Assembly: GCA_028280575.1 (NCBI GenBank)
Contig: JANQLN010000068.1
Location: 25,850-89,849 of the forward strand
Origin: Clostridia bacterium
Lineage (GTDB): Bacteria; Bacillota; Clostridia; Acetivibrionales; STF1-152
DNA length: 64,000 nt
Direction of reading: 5' to 3'
Position numbers and translations under genes: made by a program. Within the stretch, counting starts at the first letter, position 1. Each line of letters begins with the position of its first letter. The notes beneath the pieces were generated by a model. The model saw only the letters and a program-made list of their open reading frames with translations, made no database searches and was not told the DNA's origin. This document shows positions 43,151-52,985 of this stretch, one piece after another.

Positions 43151-44959
43151 GTGATACACATTTTTGATATCAATAATGAATTAAAAAAAATGCCTGGTAA
43201 ACCAGGCGTTTATCTTATGAAAGATAAATCGGGAAAAATAATTTATGTAGGTAAAGCGTCGGTTCTTAAAAACAGAGTCAGGCAGTATTTTCAATCCAGT
43301 TCAGGTCAGACACCCAAAGTCAAAGCCATGACAGAACATATTGCCAGTTTTGAATGTATTGTAACCGATTCGGATTTTGAAGCACTTATTTTAGAGTGCA
43401 ATCTGATTAAAAAGCACCGGCCAAGGTTTAATGTACTTCTTAAAGATGACAAAAATTATCCCTATATTAAAATATCAAATGAAGCATTTCCCAGAATATA
43501 TATTACCAGGAGGCTTGACAGGGACGGAGCCAGGTATTTTGGCCCTTATACAAATATGGGTGCGGTAAAGGAGACAATCGGCATTATAAAGAGGATATTT
43601 CCTGTTAAAACATGCAAGAGAAATCTTCCGAAGGATATAGGAAAGGGAAGGCCTTGCCTTAATTTCCATATAGGGCAGTGCCTTGCACCTTGCAGCGGCA
43701 ATATGGATATTGAAAACTATAAAAGGATAATAAAAAGCATATGTAATTTCCTTACGGGCAAATATGAAGAATCCATATCTGAGCTGGAAGAGCAAATGGC
43801 GGATGCATCAAATAAAATGGAATATGAAAAAGCTGCCAGGATACGGGACAAAATTTTAAGCTTAAGGCATATATCGGAAAAACAAAAGGTGATTTCAACT
43901 ACTTTTGAGGATATGGATGTAATTGCATGTGAAAAACAAGGGCCGGACAGCTGTGTACAGGTATTTGCATTGAGGAACGGCAAGCTGACGGGCAGGAGGC
44001 ATTTTATTCTTGAAAAGACCGAAGAAGAAGAAGTAAAAGATTTGACCGGTGTTTTTATAAAGCAGTTCTATGAAAAGGTTGTTGAGCTGCCAAAGATTAT
44101 TCTTCTGGAAGAAGATATTGAAGAAAAAGATTTAATTGAAAAGTGGCTTGGAAATAAAAAAAACGCCAGGGTATACTTAAAAGTGCCTGTAAGAGGGCAA
44201 AAAGCCGAGCTTGTAAAAATGGTAAAGGAAAATGCGGCAATAGAGCTTAAAAGGTACAAGGAAAATGAAGAATGGCAGTCAAAGCTTTCAAATGAGGGGC
44301 TAAAGGAATTGGCTTGCCTGGCCGGCCTTGAATCCTTTCCAAAAACAATTGAGGCGTATGATATTTCCAATACAGGTTCTTCGGAAATGGTTGCTTCCCT
44401 GGTCGTTTTTAAAAATGGCAGGACCAGCAAGGAGAATTACAGAAGATATGGTATTAAAAATATTAAAGGGCAAAATGATTACGGAGCTATGCAGGAAGTG
44501 GTGTTTAGAAGGTTTAAGGGCGAAAACCTGCCTGATTTGATTCTTATTGATGGGGGAAAAGGCCATGTTTCGGCAGTTAAAGCTGTCCTTTGTGATATGG
44601 GTATAGAAATTCCGGTATACGGCATGGTGAAGGATGACAGGCATAAAACAAGGGCTTTATGCACGGATTTAGAAATATTGAAAATGAATGGTTATCCCAA
44701 CGCATTCAGGCTGGTAACATTGATTCAGGATGAAGCACACAGGTTTGCCGTAGATTATAACAGGAGATTAAGAAAAAAAAGATATACTTCATCGGAACTG
44801 GATAATATAAATGGTATAGGCGAAAAAAGAAAAAAAGCTCTAATCATGCATTTTGGTTCGGTAAAAAAAATCAGGAAAGCCGATATAAAGGAGCTGGAAG
44901 CTGTTGAAGGTGTTGGGAAAAAAGCTGCAGAAACCATTCACCGGTATTTTAAAAAATGA
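43151..44959 (+). CDS. uvrC: Excinuclease ABC subunit C
   Basis: The protein has 602 residues, full length for UvrC. It makes both incisions beside DNA lesions marked by UvrA and UvrB. Domains in order: GIY-YIG nuclease (GVYLMKDKSGKIIYVGKASV), the conserved Cys cluster CLNFHIGQCLAPC, the UvrB-binding UVR coiled coil (ELEEQMADASNKMEYEKAAR), the RNase H-like C-terminal nuclease (IEAYDISNTGSS, LILIDGGKGHVSA) and a terminal helix-hairpin-helix pair. GTG 43151 is chosen because the family starts next to FDINNELKKMPGKPGVY and GGATGGGG lies just upstream; an earlier ATG at 43097 overlaps an inverted repeat. Confidence 0.95.
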   Translation: MIHIFDINNELKKMPGKPGVYLMKDKSGKIIYVGKASVLKNRVRQYFQSSSGQTPKVKAMTEHIASFECIVTDSDFEALILECNLIKKHRPRFNVLLKDDKNYPYIKISNEAFPRIYITRRLDRDGARYFGPYTNMGAVKETIGIIKRIFPVKTCKRNLPKDIGKGRPCLNFHIGQCLAPCSGNMDIENYKRIIKSICNFLTGKYEESISELEEQMADASNKMEYEKAARIRDKILSLRHISEKQKVISTTFEDMDVIACEKQGPDSCVQVFALRNGKLTGRRHFILEKTEEEEVKDLTGVFIKQFYEKVVELPKIILLEEDIEEKDLIEKWLGNKKNARVYLKVPVRGQKAELVKMVKENAAIELKRYKENEEWQSKLSNEGLKELACLAGLESFPKTIEAYDISNTGSSEMVASLVVFKNGRTSKENYRRYGIKNIKGQNDYGAMQEVVFRRFKGENLPDLILIDGGKGHVSAVKAVLCDMGIEIPVYGMVKDDRHKTRALCTDLEILKMNGYPNAFRLVTLIQDEAHRFAVDYNRRLRKKRYTSSELDNINGIGEKRKKALIMHFGSVKKIRKADIKELEAVEGVGKKAAETIHRYFKK

Positions 44960-45005
44960 TAGGTAATTGTCGCAATGTGAAACTTAAAGGAGAGGAGTTT
45001 AGTAT

Positions 45006-45716
45006 TTGTCTATTTACGCTATTTCGGATCTGCATCTTGCCAAAAGTGTTGATAAACCAATGGATATATTTGGGGCGCAATGGGATAATTATATGGACAG
45101 GCTTTGTGAAAACTGGAATCAATCAATCAGCGGGGATGATTTAGTTATAATACCCGGTGATGTTTCTTGGGCCACCTATCTTGAAGAGTGCTGCGAAGAC
45201 TTCAAATTTTTAGATTCATTGCCCGGGAAAAAAATAATATTGAAAGGCAATCATGATTACTGGTGGACTACTGTAACCAAAATGAATGAATATGTGAAAT
45301 GCAGAGGATTTGACAGTTTGGTATTTTTAAATAACAACAGCTATATAATAAATGATATTGCAATATGCGGGACAAGAGGATGGAATTCTCCCCTGGACAA
45401 TGATTTTAGGATAGAGGACCGGAAAATATACAATAGGGAGCTTAAAAGGCTTGAAATGTCTCTTGATAGTATAGCGGACCGTAAAGATAAAACAATAATA
45501 TGTGCCATGCATTATCCGCCGGTAAGCATTGATGGGAAAGCAACGGAGTTTATGGATATAATGCATGAATATAATGTTAAAATATGCATTTACGGGCATC
45601 TCCATGGAGATATAGGCGAAAAAGCCTATAATGGGAAAATTAAAGGAACGGACATATATTTTGTATCGGCTGATTATTTAAAATTTAAGCCCTATGAAAT
45701 CATAACAATAAAATAA
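45006..45716 (+). CDS. Calcineurin-like metallophosphoesterase
   Basis: The protein has 236 residues. Metal-binding motifs of the family are all present: SDLHLA, PGDVSW, KGNHDYWW, MHYPP and GHLHGD. It hydrolyses a phosphoester in the cytosol; the substrate is unknown. The start is TTG 45006 with an AGGAG eight bases upstream. It follows uvrC by 46 bases and may be co-transcribed. The full set of ligands argues that it is active. Confidence 0.9.
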   Translation: MSIYAISDLHLAKSVDKPMDIFGAQWDNYMDRLCENWNQSISGDDLVIIPGDVSWATYLEECCEDFKFLDSLPGKKIILKGNHDYWWTTVTKMNEYVKCRGFDSLVFLNNNSYIINDIAICGTRGWNSPLDNDFRIEDRKIYNRELKRLEMSLDSIADRKDKTIICAMHYPPVSIDGKATEFMDIMHEYNVKICIYGHLHGDIGEKAYNGKIKGTDIYFVSADYLKFKPYEIITIK

Positions 45717-45732
45717 AAAATTCGACTTTTTG

Positions 45733-45761
45733 TTGGATTTAGTCAGGCAATATGTTATAAT
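45733..45761 (+). promoter_or_regulatory. Promoter of the trigger factor gene
   Basis: TTGGAT (45733-45738) and TATAAT (45756-45761) are 17 bases apart, with a 109-base leader before ATG 45871. Confidence 0.65.
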
Positions 45762-45870
45762 GTACAGGTTAAAATGCACTCATGCTTTTAGAGTAGATAA
45801 AAATTAGCAATATTACGGGCGTTAAGCCCATTTTTAAAGCAAAAAAGGGAATTTGGAGGACAGGTAAAAA

Positions 45871-47160
45871 ATGAATTTAAAAGTCGAAAATGTCGAAAAA
45901 AATGTTGTAAAGCTGGAAATTGAAGTAGACGATGAAAAATTTAGGGAAGGTATTAATAAAGCATACCTTAAGAACAAAAAAAAATTTAACATACCCGGAT
46001 TCAGAAAGGGCAAAGCTCCAAGGCATATTATAGAGAATTACTATGGAGAGCAGGTATTTTATGAAGATATGATAAATATTATATGTCCTGAAGAATATGA
46101 TAAAGCAGTCAAAGAAACCGGTATAAGTCCTGTTGAACAGCCCGAAATGGATATTGTCCAGATCGGAAACGGTGAAAAATTCATTTTTACCGCAAAGGTG
46201 ACGGTTCAACCGGAAGTTGAATTGGGCCAATACAAAGAAGTTGAAGTAGAAAAGCAGGAAGCCCGGGTCACCGACGAAGATGTTGACAATGAGCTTAAGG
46301 CAGTTGCAGAAAGGAATTCAAGATTAATAACTGTGGAGGAAGACAGAGGACTTGAAAAAGACGATATAGCATTTATAGATTTTGAGGGATTTGTAGACGG
46401 AGAGGCATTTGAAGGCGGCAAAGCGGAGGATCACCAGCTTACCATAGGAAGCGGGCAGTTTATACCCGGGTTTGAGGACCAGTTAATAGGGAAAAAGGCG
46501 GATGAGGACGTAGAAGTCAGTGTGAAATTCCCGGAAGATTATCAAAGTGAGGACCTTGCCGGAAAAGATGCTGTTTTTAAAGTAAAGGTAAAACTAATCA
46601 AGGTTAAGGAGCTTCCCGAACTGGATGATGAATTTGCCAAGGATGTGAGTGAATTTGATACCCTTGACGAATACAGGGAAGATTTAAGGGAAAAAGCCCT
46701 TGAGCGTGAAAAAGACAGGGTTAAGTCTGAAACTGAGAGCAGGGTTGTTAAGGCAGTAGTTGATAATGCAAAAGTAGATATTCCGCAGGTAATGGTCGAA
46801 AACAGGATAGACGGTATGATGCGGGATTTGGATATGAGACTCAGGTACCAGGGGATGGGACTTGAAAAATATGTTGAGATGACGGGAAATACCGAAGAAG
46901 AATTAAGGAAACAATTTGCCGGGGATGCAAAGGCTGATGTAAAGTCACAATTGGTGCTTGAAGCTATTTCAAATACGGAAGATATACCGGTTCCCGAGGA
47001 GAAAATTGATGAAGAAATCAAACGTATGGCCGATAATTACAAGCAAGAGGCCGAAGATTTTAAGAAACATTTAAAAGAAGATGATATAGAATATATTAAG
47101 GGTAGTTTGAAGATACAGGAAACAGTGAGTTTTCTTGTTGAAAGTGCTAAAATAAAATAA
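45871..47160 (+). CDS. tig: Trigger factor (ribosome-associated chaperone and prolyl isomerase)
   Basis: The protein has 429 residues, full length. The N-terminal ribosome-binding domain has the signature PGFRKGKAPRHIIENYYG, the FKBP-like domain is at about residues 150-245 (DIAFIDFEGFVDGEAFEGGK), and a helical C-terminal arm domain follows. It cradles nascent chains at the ribosome exit. GGAGGAC precedes ATG 45871. The tig-clpP-clpX order is common in Firmicutes and other bacteria. Confidence 0.96.
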   Translation: MNLKVENVEKNVVKLEIEVDDEKFREGINKAYLKNKKKFNIPGFRKGKAPRHIIENYYGEQVFYEDMINIICPEEYDKAVKETGISPVEQPEMDIVQIGNGEKFIFTAKVTVQPEVELGQYKEVEVEKQEARVTDEDVDNELKAVAERNSRLITVEEDRGLEKDDIAFIDFEGFVDGEAFEGGKAEDHQLTIGSGQFIPGFEDQLIGKKADEDVEVSVKFPEDYQSEDLAGKDAVFKVKVKLIKVKELPELDDEFAKDVSEFDTLDEYREDLREKALEREKDRVKSETESRVVKAVVDNAKVDIPQVMVENRIDGMMRDLDMRLRYQGMGLEKYVEMTGNTEEELRKQFAGDAKADVKSQLVLEAISNTEDIPVPEEKIDEEIKRMADNYKQEAEDFKKHLKEDDIEYIKGSLKIQETVSFLVESAKIK

Positions 47161-47297
47161 TTATTGAAATAATATTTTGGGTTTATTTTATGGTATATTG
47201 GGAAAGTAATATTAGAGGTAACAGACAAATAAACCAGGGTTTCGTAATATAATAAAATATGCTTTAAAAATAAAGGTTTTTTAAGGAGGTATTTTAC

Positions 47298-47882
47298 ATG
47301 AGTTTGGTTCCTATAGTTGTTGAACAATCCAACAGGGGTGAAAGATCTTATGACATATATTCAAGGTTGCTTAAGGACAGGATAATTGTCTTAAGTGACC
47401 AGGTAAATGACGTTACTGCAAGTCTTGTAATGTCACAGATGCTGTTTCTTGAGGCAGATGATCCTGATAAGGATATCCAGCTTTACATAAACAGTCCCGG
47501 AGGCTCTATCACATCAGGGTTTGCAATATATGACACCATGCAGTATATAAAGCCTGACGTACAGACGATATGTGTGGGAATGGCAGCCAGCATGGGAGCT
47601 TTCCTGCTTGCTGCGGGAGCAAAGGGAAAAAGGTATGCCCTTCCCAACAGCGAAATAATGATACATCAGCCTTTAGGAGGAACAAGGGGTCAGGCAACCG
47701 ATATTCAGATTCATACTGAATGGCTTATTAAAATAAAGAAAAAGCTTAACAAGATTTTAAGTGAACGTACCAAGCAGCCCCTTGACAGGATAGAGACAGA
47801 TGTGGAGCGGGATTTCTTTATGTCGGCAGAGGATGCTAGAGAATATGGTATAGTAGACGAGGTAATGATAAGGAAAAAGTGA
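47298..47882 (+). CDS. clpP: ATP-dependent Clp protease proteolytic subunit
   Basis: The protein has 194 residues. The serine protease triad is Ser98 (GMAASMGA), His123 (MIHQPLGG) and an Asp in the [15 protein letters not shown] region. It forms a 14-subunit barrel that degrades proteins fed by ClpX or ClpC. AAGGAGGT lies before ATG 47298. No long propeptide is present. clpX follows by 13 bases, so the two are one operon. Confidence 0.97.
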   Translation: MSLVPIVVEQSNRGERSYDIYSRLLKDRIIVLSDQVNDVTASLVMSQMLFLEADDPDKDIQLYINSPGGSITSGFAIYDTMQYIKPDVQTICVGMAASMGAFLLAAGAKGKRYALPNSEIMIHQPLGGTRGQATDIQIHTEWLIKIKKKLNKILSERTKQPLDRIETDVERDFFMSAEDAREYGIVDEVMIRKK

Positions 47883-47895
47883 ATGAGGTGAAATA

Positions 47896-49191
47896 ATGTC
47901 CAGATACGATGAAAAAAAACAGCTAAAATGTTCTTTTTGCGGTAAAACGCAGGAACAGGTTAAAAGGCTTGTTGCTGGACCGGGCGTATATATATGTGAT
48001 GAATGTATAGAGTTATGCTCTGAAATAATTGAAGAAGAGTTTGAAGAGATAAAAGTTGAGGGCGATCTTGGGGATATTCCAAAACCCCAGGAAATCAAAG
48101 CTGTTCTTGACCAATATGTAATTGGGCAGGAGCAGGCTAAGAAGACCCTTTCGGTTGCGGTGTACAATCATTACAAGAGGATTAATACCGATATATATAC
48201 AGATGATGTTGAACTTCAAAAGAGCAACATTATAATGCTGGGGCCAACCGGATGCGGTAAAACGCTTCTTGCGCAAACTTTAGCCAATATACTGAATGTG
48301 CCGTTTGCTATAGCCGACGCCACATCCTTAACTGAAGCAGGATACGTGGGTGAGGATGTAGAAAACATATTGCTAAAGCTTATACAGGCTGCAGATTATG
48401 ATATTGAAAGTGCGGAAAAGGGCATAATATATATTGATGAGATAGACAAAATTGCCAGAAAATCAGATAATCCTTCAATAACCAGGGATGTCAGCGGAGA
48501 GGGTGTCCAGCAGGCCCTTCTGAAGATTCTTGAAGGAACTGTTGCCTCGGTTCCTCCCCAGGGTGGAAGGAAGCATCCCCATCAGGAATTTATACAAATA
48601 GATACTACAAATATCCTGTTTATTTGCGGCGGTGCATTTGACGGTATAGAGAAAATGATACAAAATCGCATTGGCAGGAAGTCCATTGGATTTGGCGCAA
48701 AAATAGAAAGCCGCAAGGAAATGGACGTGGGAGAAGTACTCAAGCATATTTTACCCCAGGACCTTTTGAAATATGGACTCATACCCGAATTTGTGGGTAG
48801 GGTGCCAATAGTTGTTACACTTCATTCTCTTGACAAAAGCGCACTGGTGAAGATATTAACCGAACCGAGAAATGCACTGGTGAAGCAGTATAGAAAGCTT
48901 TTTGAAATGGATGATACACTCCTGGAATTTGAGGATGAGGCCCTGGAGGCAATAGCGGAAAAGGCGATCAAGCGAAATACAGGAGCCAGGGGCTTAAGGG
49001 CAATAATTGAAGAGATTATGCTTGATGTCATGTATGATATACCTTCATCAACCAACATAGAGAAGTGCATTATAAACAAGGAAACAGTGAAGGAAAGCAT
49101 ACAACCTGAACTGGTGATAAATGACAATAAAAAGCCTCTCAAAAAAACAGGCAGTAAAAAGCCCAGGATAAAAAGAGAGTCGGTTTCTTAA
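47896..49191 (+). CDS. clpX: ATP-dependent Clp protease ATP-binding subunit ClpX
   Basis: The protein has 431 residues. The zinc-binding domain has Cys12, Cys15, Cys34 and Cys37. The AAA+ module has Walker A GPTGCGKT, Walker [10 protein letters not shown] and the sensor-2 region [14 protein letters not shown]. It unfolds tagged substrates and passes them to ClpP. The C-terminal tail is basic and rich in Lys. AGGTG precedes ATG 47896. A hairpin lies 50 bases after the stop. Confidence 0.97.
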   Translation: MSRYDEKKQLKCSFCGKTQEQVKRLVAGPGVYICDECIELCSEIIEEEFEEIKVEGDLGDIPKPQEIKAVLDQYVIGQEQAKKTLSVAVYNHYKRINTDIYTDDVELQKSNIIMLGPTGCGKTLLAQTLANILNVPFAIADATSLTEAGYVGEDVENILLKLIQAADYDIESAEKGIIYIDEIDKIARKSDNPSITRDVSGEGVQQALLKILEGTVASVPPQGGRKHPHQEFIQIDTTNILFICGGAFDGIEKMIQNRIGRKSIGFGAKIESRKEMDVGEVLKHILPQDLLKYGLIPEFVGRVPIVVTLHSLDKSALVKILTEPRNALVKQYRKLFEMDDTLLEFEDEALEAIAEKAIKRNTGARGLRAIIEEIMLDVMYDIPSSTNIEKCIINKETVKESIQPELVINDNKKPLKKTGSKKPRIKRESVS

Positions 49192-49241
49192 AATAGATGG
49201 ATTTATAAAAAAATGGTATATGAAGAAAATGTGGAGTACAA

Positions 49242-49278
49242 AAAGCCCTCAATGATTTTTAGCATCATTAAGGGCTTT
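49242..49278 (+). terminator. Hairpin after clpX, probable terminator
   Basis: AAAGCCCT (49242-49249) pairs with AGGGCTTT (49271-49278), with an inner AATGAT/ATCATT pair. The T-tract is poor (CTTGG), so it may be a weak terminator or an RNA 3' end. The rest of the 49192-49482 gap shows no gene. Confidence 0.55.
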
Positions 49279-49482
49279 CTTGGTGTCAGGATAAAAATTG
49301 ATATAACTGCTTATTTCTGGGCATTCCCCATTTTTTTGCAAGTTAAAATGCTGCAATCCTTCCCAATGACAAATAAAATTATTTTTCAAAAAAATGAAAA
49401 TGCTCAAAAGCAAAAATAGCTTGATATAAATAATAAATTGATATAAAATATTATTATCATATTTTTGGGGCTGAAATGTGCT

Positions 49483-51258
49483 ATGAAAATCCCTTTTGTG
49501 AAGCGGAGAAGTATCCAGAATGGACTATTTGTCCAATATTTTATTTTAATCTCCCTGATAGTTATTCTGGTTGCAATGATCATATTCAATACAGCTGTTA
49601 AGATTATAGAAAACGAAGTTGGACAATCACGGGTCGAAATATTAAAACAGGTAGGCAGAAATATTAATACCATAACAAGTGCCGTAACATCCATTTCTAA
49701 TTTATACTATTTCGACGAATCGCTGAATGCCATTATTAAAGAGCCTCCTGGTGATGTCCAAAAAACAAGTATGAGGCTAAACAGCTTTTATGAGACTGCT
49801 TGCAGGTACAATCTTTCTTTTGATAACATAAACATGAAGCTATATACTATTATATATGGATTTAATGGTCAGAGGTTTTGTTCATGGAGTACAGAATTAT
49901 ACAATTTTGAAAATATTATAAAAAAGCCATGGTATGAAGATGCCATTAAAATGAACGGTAAAATTCTTTGGGTAAGCACTTACAATGATTTTGAGGGTTG
50001 CGGTGAAGAAAAGCATGTGTTTGCCGCAGCAAGACTTTTAAAACACAGCCTTAACAATGAGCATTTAGGTTTGTTTATAGTAAATGTAGATGAGGAGGTT
50101 TTATTAAATTCATATAAAAGCTTGCTTATAGGTGAAAACAACATCTATATTTGTGACAGAGATGGGAGGATAATATCCCATCCCGTGAAAAGCAGGCTGG
50201 GTAATATTTTACAGGGCAAAGGCTTTAGCAGCATTTCAAATGGTATGTCCGGATATCATGTAGAATACGATAATGATGATAAAATGCTTATATCCTATTA
50301 TACCATTCCACAGGTTGAGTGGATAATTGTTGAGAAAATACCATTGAGAATACTCATGCTTCCAATGGGGAGGATGAAATACATCACCCTTTTGCTATTA
50401 GCCGTATGTATGCCTGTAGCGTTTTTAGTTTCGTACATTATTGCCAGGAAAATATCATCACCTATTAAATCTCTATGTGTTTCTATGAAACAGGTTAGAC
50501 AGGGTAATATGAATACTATTCCCGCAATTCGCAGCTGGAATGAATTAGAGGAGCTAAATAACGGATTTAACAGGATGATTGACAGGATTAAGAACCTTAT
50601 GGATGATATCCGTAAAGAAGAGAGATTAAAGCGTAAGGCAGAATTAGATTCTTTGCAGGCACAGATTAATCCTCATTTTATGTATAATACCCTTTATACG
50701 GTTAAATGTATGATTAATATGAATAGATATGATAACGCAGGTAAAATGATTACATCTTTTTTAAACCTTTTAAGAAAGACTTATGCAAACAAGTGGGCAC
50801 TTATCAATATTGAGGAAGAGATAATTAATTTGGAAGGGTATGTTGACATTCAAAGATTGAGGTACCCTGAAAAATTTGATGTTGTTTTTAGAGTAGACAG
50901 AAATATTATGAGCTGCAAGATTCCCAGGTTAATTTTACAGCCACTTGTAGAAAATTCAATTTTTCACGGTATAGAGCCTTCAAATAAAAAATGTATGATA
51001 ACCGTCAGAGGATACAGGATGAATAATAGAATTACTTTAAAGGTTTCAGATACCGGTATTGGCATGAATGATGAGCAAATCAGGCAGCTGTGGGAAAAAA
51101 AACATGTTCAGTCCGACATGATGTTCAGCAGTATAGGGATAACAAACGTTCATGAAAGAATAAGACTCAATTTTGGCCCCGGTTATGGACTGGAAATACA
51201 CAGCGAGCCCGGAAAGGGTACGGAAGTAAATATAAGCTTACCTATCATTTATACTTAG
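49483..51258 (+). CDS. YesM-type sensor histidine kinase
   Basis: The protein has 591 residues. It has a first membrane helix (about residues 16-38), an extracellular Cache-type sensor, a second helix (about 290-312), a HAMP linker, the His_kinase motif with phospho-accepting His in QAQINPHFMYNTLY, and an ATPase domain (ENSIFHGIEPS, DTGIGMN, SSIGITNVHERI). It senses a sugar signal and phosphorylates the response regulator encoded eight bases downstream of its stop codon. ATG 49483 is the best start; a TTG at 49465 has no binding site. Confidence 0.92.
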   Translation: MKIPFVKRRSIQNGLFVQYFILISLIVILVAMIIFNTAVKIIENEVGQSRVEILKQVGRNINTITSAVTSISNLYYFDESLNAIIKEPPGDVQKTSMRLNSFYETACRYNLSFDNINMKLYTIIYGFNGQRFCSWSTELYNFENIIKKPWYEDAIKMNGKILWVSTYNDFEGCGEEKHVFAAARLLKHSLNNEHLGLFIVNVDEEVLLNSYKSLLIGENNIYICDRDGRIISHPVKSRLGNILQGKGFSSISNGMSGYHVEYDNDDKMLISYYTIPQVEWIIVEKIPLRILMLPMGRMKYITLLLLAVCMPVAFLVSYIIARKISSPIKSLCVSMKQVRQGNMNTIPAIRSWNELEELNNGFNRMIDRIKNLMDDIRKEERLKRKAELDSLQAQINPHFMYNTLYTVKCMINMNRYDNAGKMITSFLNLLRKTYANKWALINIEEEIINLEGYVDIQRLRYPEKFDVVFRVDRNIMSCKIPRLILQPLVENSIFHGIEPSNKKCMITVRGYRMNNRITLKVSDTGIGMNDEQIRQLWEKKHVQSDMMFSSIGITNVHERIRLNFGPGYGLEIHSEPGKGTEVNISLPIIYT

Positions 51259-51274
51259 GGAGAAGGTGATGTAT

Positions 51275-52810
51275 ATGCTTAAAATATTGGTAGTTGACGA
51301 CGAGATTTTAATACGTCAATGGTTTGTATTCTGCATAGAGAAAAGCTCAGAGTCTTATGAAGTGGTTGGTGAAGCAGAAAATGGCCTGGAAGCACTGGAA
51401 TTATATAAGAAGCTATCTCCCGATATAATAATTACCGATATAAAAATGCCTGTTATGGATGGTATTGAATTAATGAAACAAATCAGAAGTATTAATCGGT
51501 CTACTGATTTTGTTGTATTGACATGCCACGCAGACTTTGATTATGCAAGAGAAGCCATAAAGTTTGGTGCTGCAGAGTATATGCTGAAGACTGAGGTGGA
51601 GCAAAAACAGATTATAAATATACTGGAGAAGATTGAAAAGGCGAGGAATGAAAAGATAAATTCAGACAAGGCAATCCAGATACACAGCCAAAATATGCGA
51701 AACAGGCTCTTTTATGATATTCTTGAAAGCAAAAGGCCTGATGGGGTATGTATAAAAGAAAGGTTAACAGAACTGGAGATAAACTTAAACGGCAGGAATA
51801 TTTTTGCGCTTGCAATCAGGCCTTATAATACTTCCTTAGGTTTAGCCAATGGGGCTAAGGCTCTTAAGTCTAAAGCAGAAGAAATATTTGAAGCTGTTTT
51901 CTTTTTCATACATAATAACACTGTTGTTTTGTTTGGAAATACAGGAAGTAACCCAAGCCTTTTAATGCAAAACCATATTTTAAAAGAAGCAGTAAAAAGA
52001 ATAGAAGAAAAAGGATTATATTCCATAGGCATTAGTAAAATCCATAATGGATTGGATTCGTTGAAGGCTTGTATAGAGGAAGCTTTATGGGCATTAGAGC
52101 AGGAATTTTTCGAGCATAGGGGAAGTATCATCTATAGTGAAGCCATAAGTGAAGATGAAAATAAATATAAAGAAGTGGATAATATACAGAAATCTCTATT
52201 TAAAGCCATAAATGAAGCATCTGTCGATTCAATAATTGACCTGGCGGAAAAAGTGTTTGAATTATTCGAATTAAAAAAAATAAGAAGTATTGAGTACATA
52301 CATAAGGTTTGCACAGACATTCTTGATATGACTTACAATAAGCTGCATTATGACATGGGAATAAATAATATTGGAAAGGTTGACTATATTAATGAAGTTA
52401 AAAACAAATTATTTTTATCGGAACTAAAAGCTTGGGTAATAGAAATATTAAGAGAAATGCTAAGCTTTGTCAAATTAAAGAAACCAATTTATTCCTCCAG
52501 TGTCCGGAAAGCTTTGAACTACATTGAGGAACACTATCATGAAGACACATCCCAGAAAAGAATATCCCGTTATCTGCATCTGAGCCCTGAATATTTCTGT
52601 AAGATTTTCAAAGAGGAGGTCGGCTGTAATTACAGTATATATGTCATAAAATTTAGAATGGAGAAGGCACAAAAGCTGTTGCAGGACTCCGATATGAAAA
52701 TATATGAGATAGCCGAAAGGGTGGGCTATCACAATTTAAGCTATTTTTCCCGTTTATTTAAAAAGTATTATAATATAAGCCCGTTCAACTTTAAAAAGAT
52801 GTTAAAATAA
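51275..52810 (+). CDS. YesN-type response regulator with AraC DNA-binding domain
   Basis: The protein has 511 residues. The receiver domain (residues 1-120) has the acidic pair in LVVDDE, the phosphorylation Asp in IIITDIKMP and Lys in MLKTE. A long linker follows, and then an AraC domain (about 415-511: TSQKRISRYLHLSPEYFCKI, IYEIAERVGYHNLSYFSRLF). It is the partner of the YesM kinase and should activate the importer operon at 52986. AAGGTG lies six bases before ATG 51275. Confidence 0.93.
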   Translation: MLKILVVDDEILIRQWFVFCIEKSSESYEVVGEAENGLEALELYKKLSPDIIITDIKMPVMDGIELMKQIRSINRSTDFVVLTCHADFDYAREAIKFGAAEYMLKTEVEQKQIINILEKIEKARNEKINSDKAIQIHSQNMRNRLFYDILESKRPDGVCIKERLTELEINLNGRNIFALAIRPYNTSLGLANGAKALKSKAEEIFEAVFFFIHNNTVVLFGNTGSNPSLLMQNHILKEAVKRIEEKGLYSIGISKIHNGLDSLKACIEEALWALEQEFFEHRGSIIYSEAISEDENKYKEVDNIQKSLFKAINEASVDSIIDLAEKVFELFELKKIRSIEYIHKVCTDILDMTYNKLHYDMGINNIGKVDYINEVKNKLFLSELKAWVIEILREMLSFVKLKKPIYSSSVRKALNYIEEHYHEDTSQKRISRYLHLSPEYFCKIFKEEVGCNYSIYVIKFRMEKAQKLLQDSDMKIYEIAERVGYHNLSYFSRLFKKYYNISPFNFKKMLK

Positions 52811-52817
52811 TAAAAAA

Positions 52818-52889
52818 TACATTAAAAAAAGAAAAAATATATAAACTTATTTGAGATGAATAAAGAATTTACATTAAAAAAAGAAAAAA
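52818..52889 (+). repeat. Two 20-bp direct repeats, 52 bp apart, upstream of the importer operon
   Basis: TACATTAAAAAAAGAAAAAA occurs exactly at 52818-52837 and at 52870-52889. The 52-base period is about five DNA turns, so both copies face the same side, as expected of paired AraC-type binding sites. The solute-binding gene starts 96 bases later. Confidence 0.6.
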
Positions 52890-52985
52890 GTTCATTAACT
52901 GTATGCATGTCTTTTTATTTTGAAAAGAGTTATTATATAAATTGAAAAGATTCGACGAATAATCTAATAAAAGGGAGGATGGATT

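Noticed and set aside
52818..52889. CRISPR-like repeats
   Set aside because: There are only two copies of an A-rich sequence with a 32-base interval and no cas genes; this fits regulator sites better.
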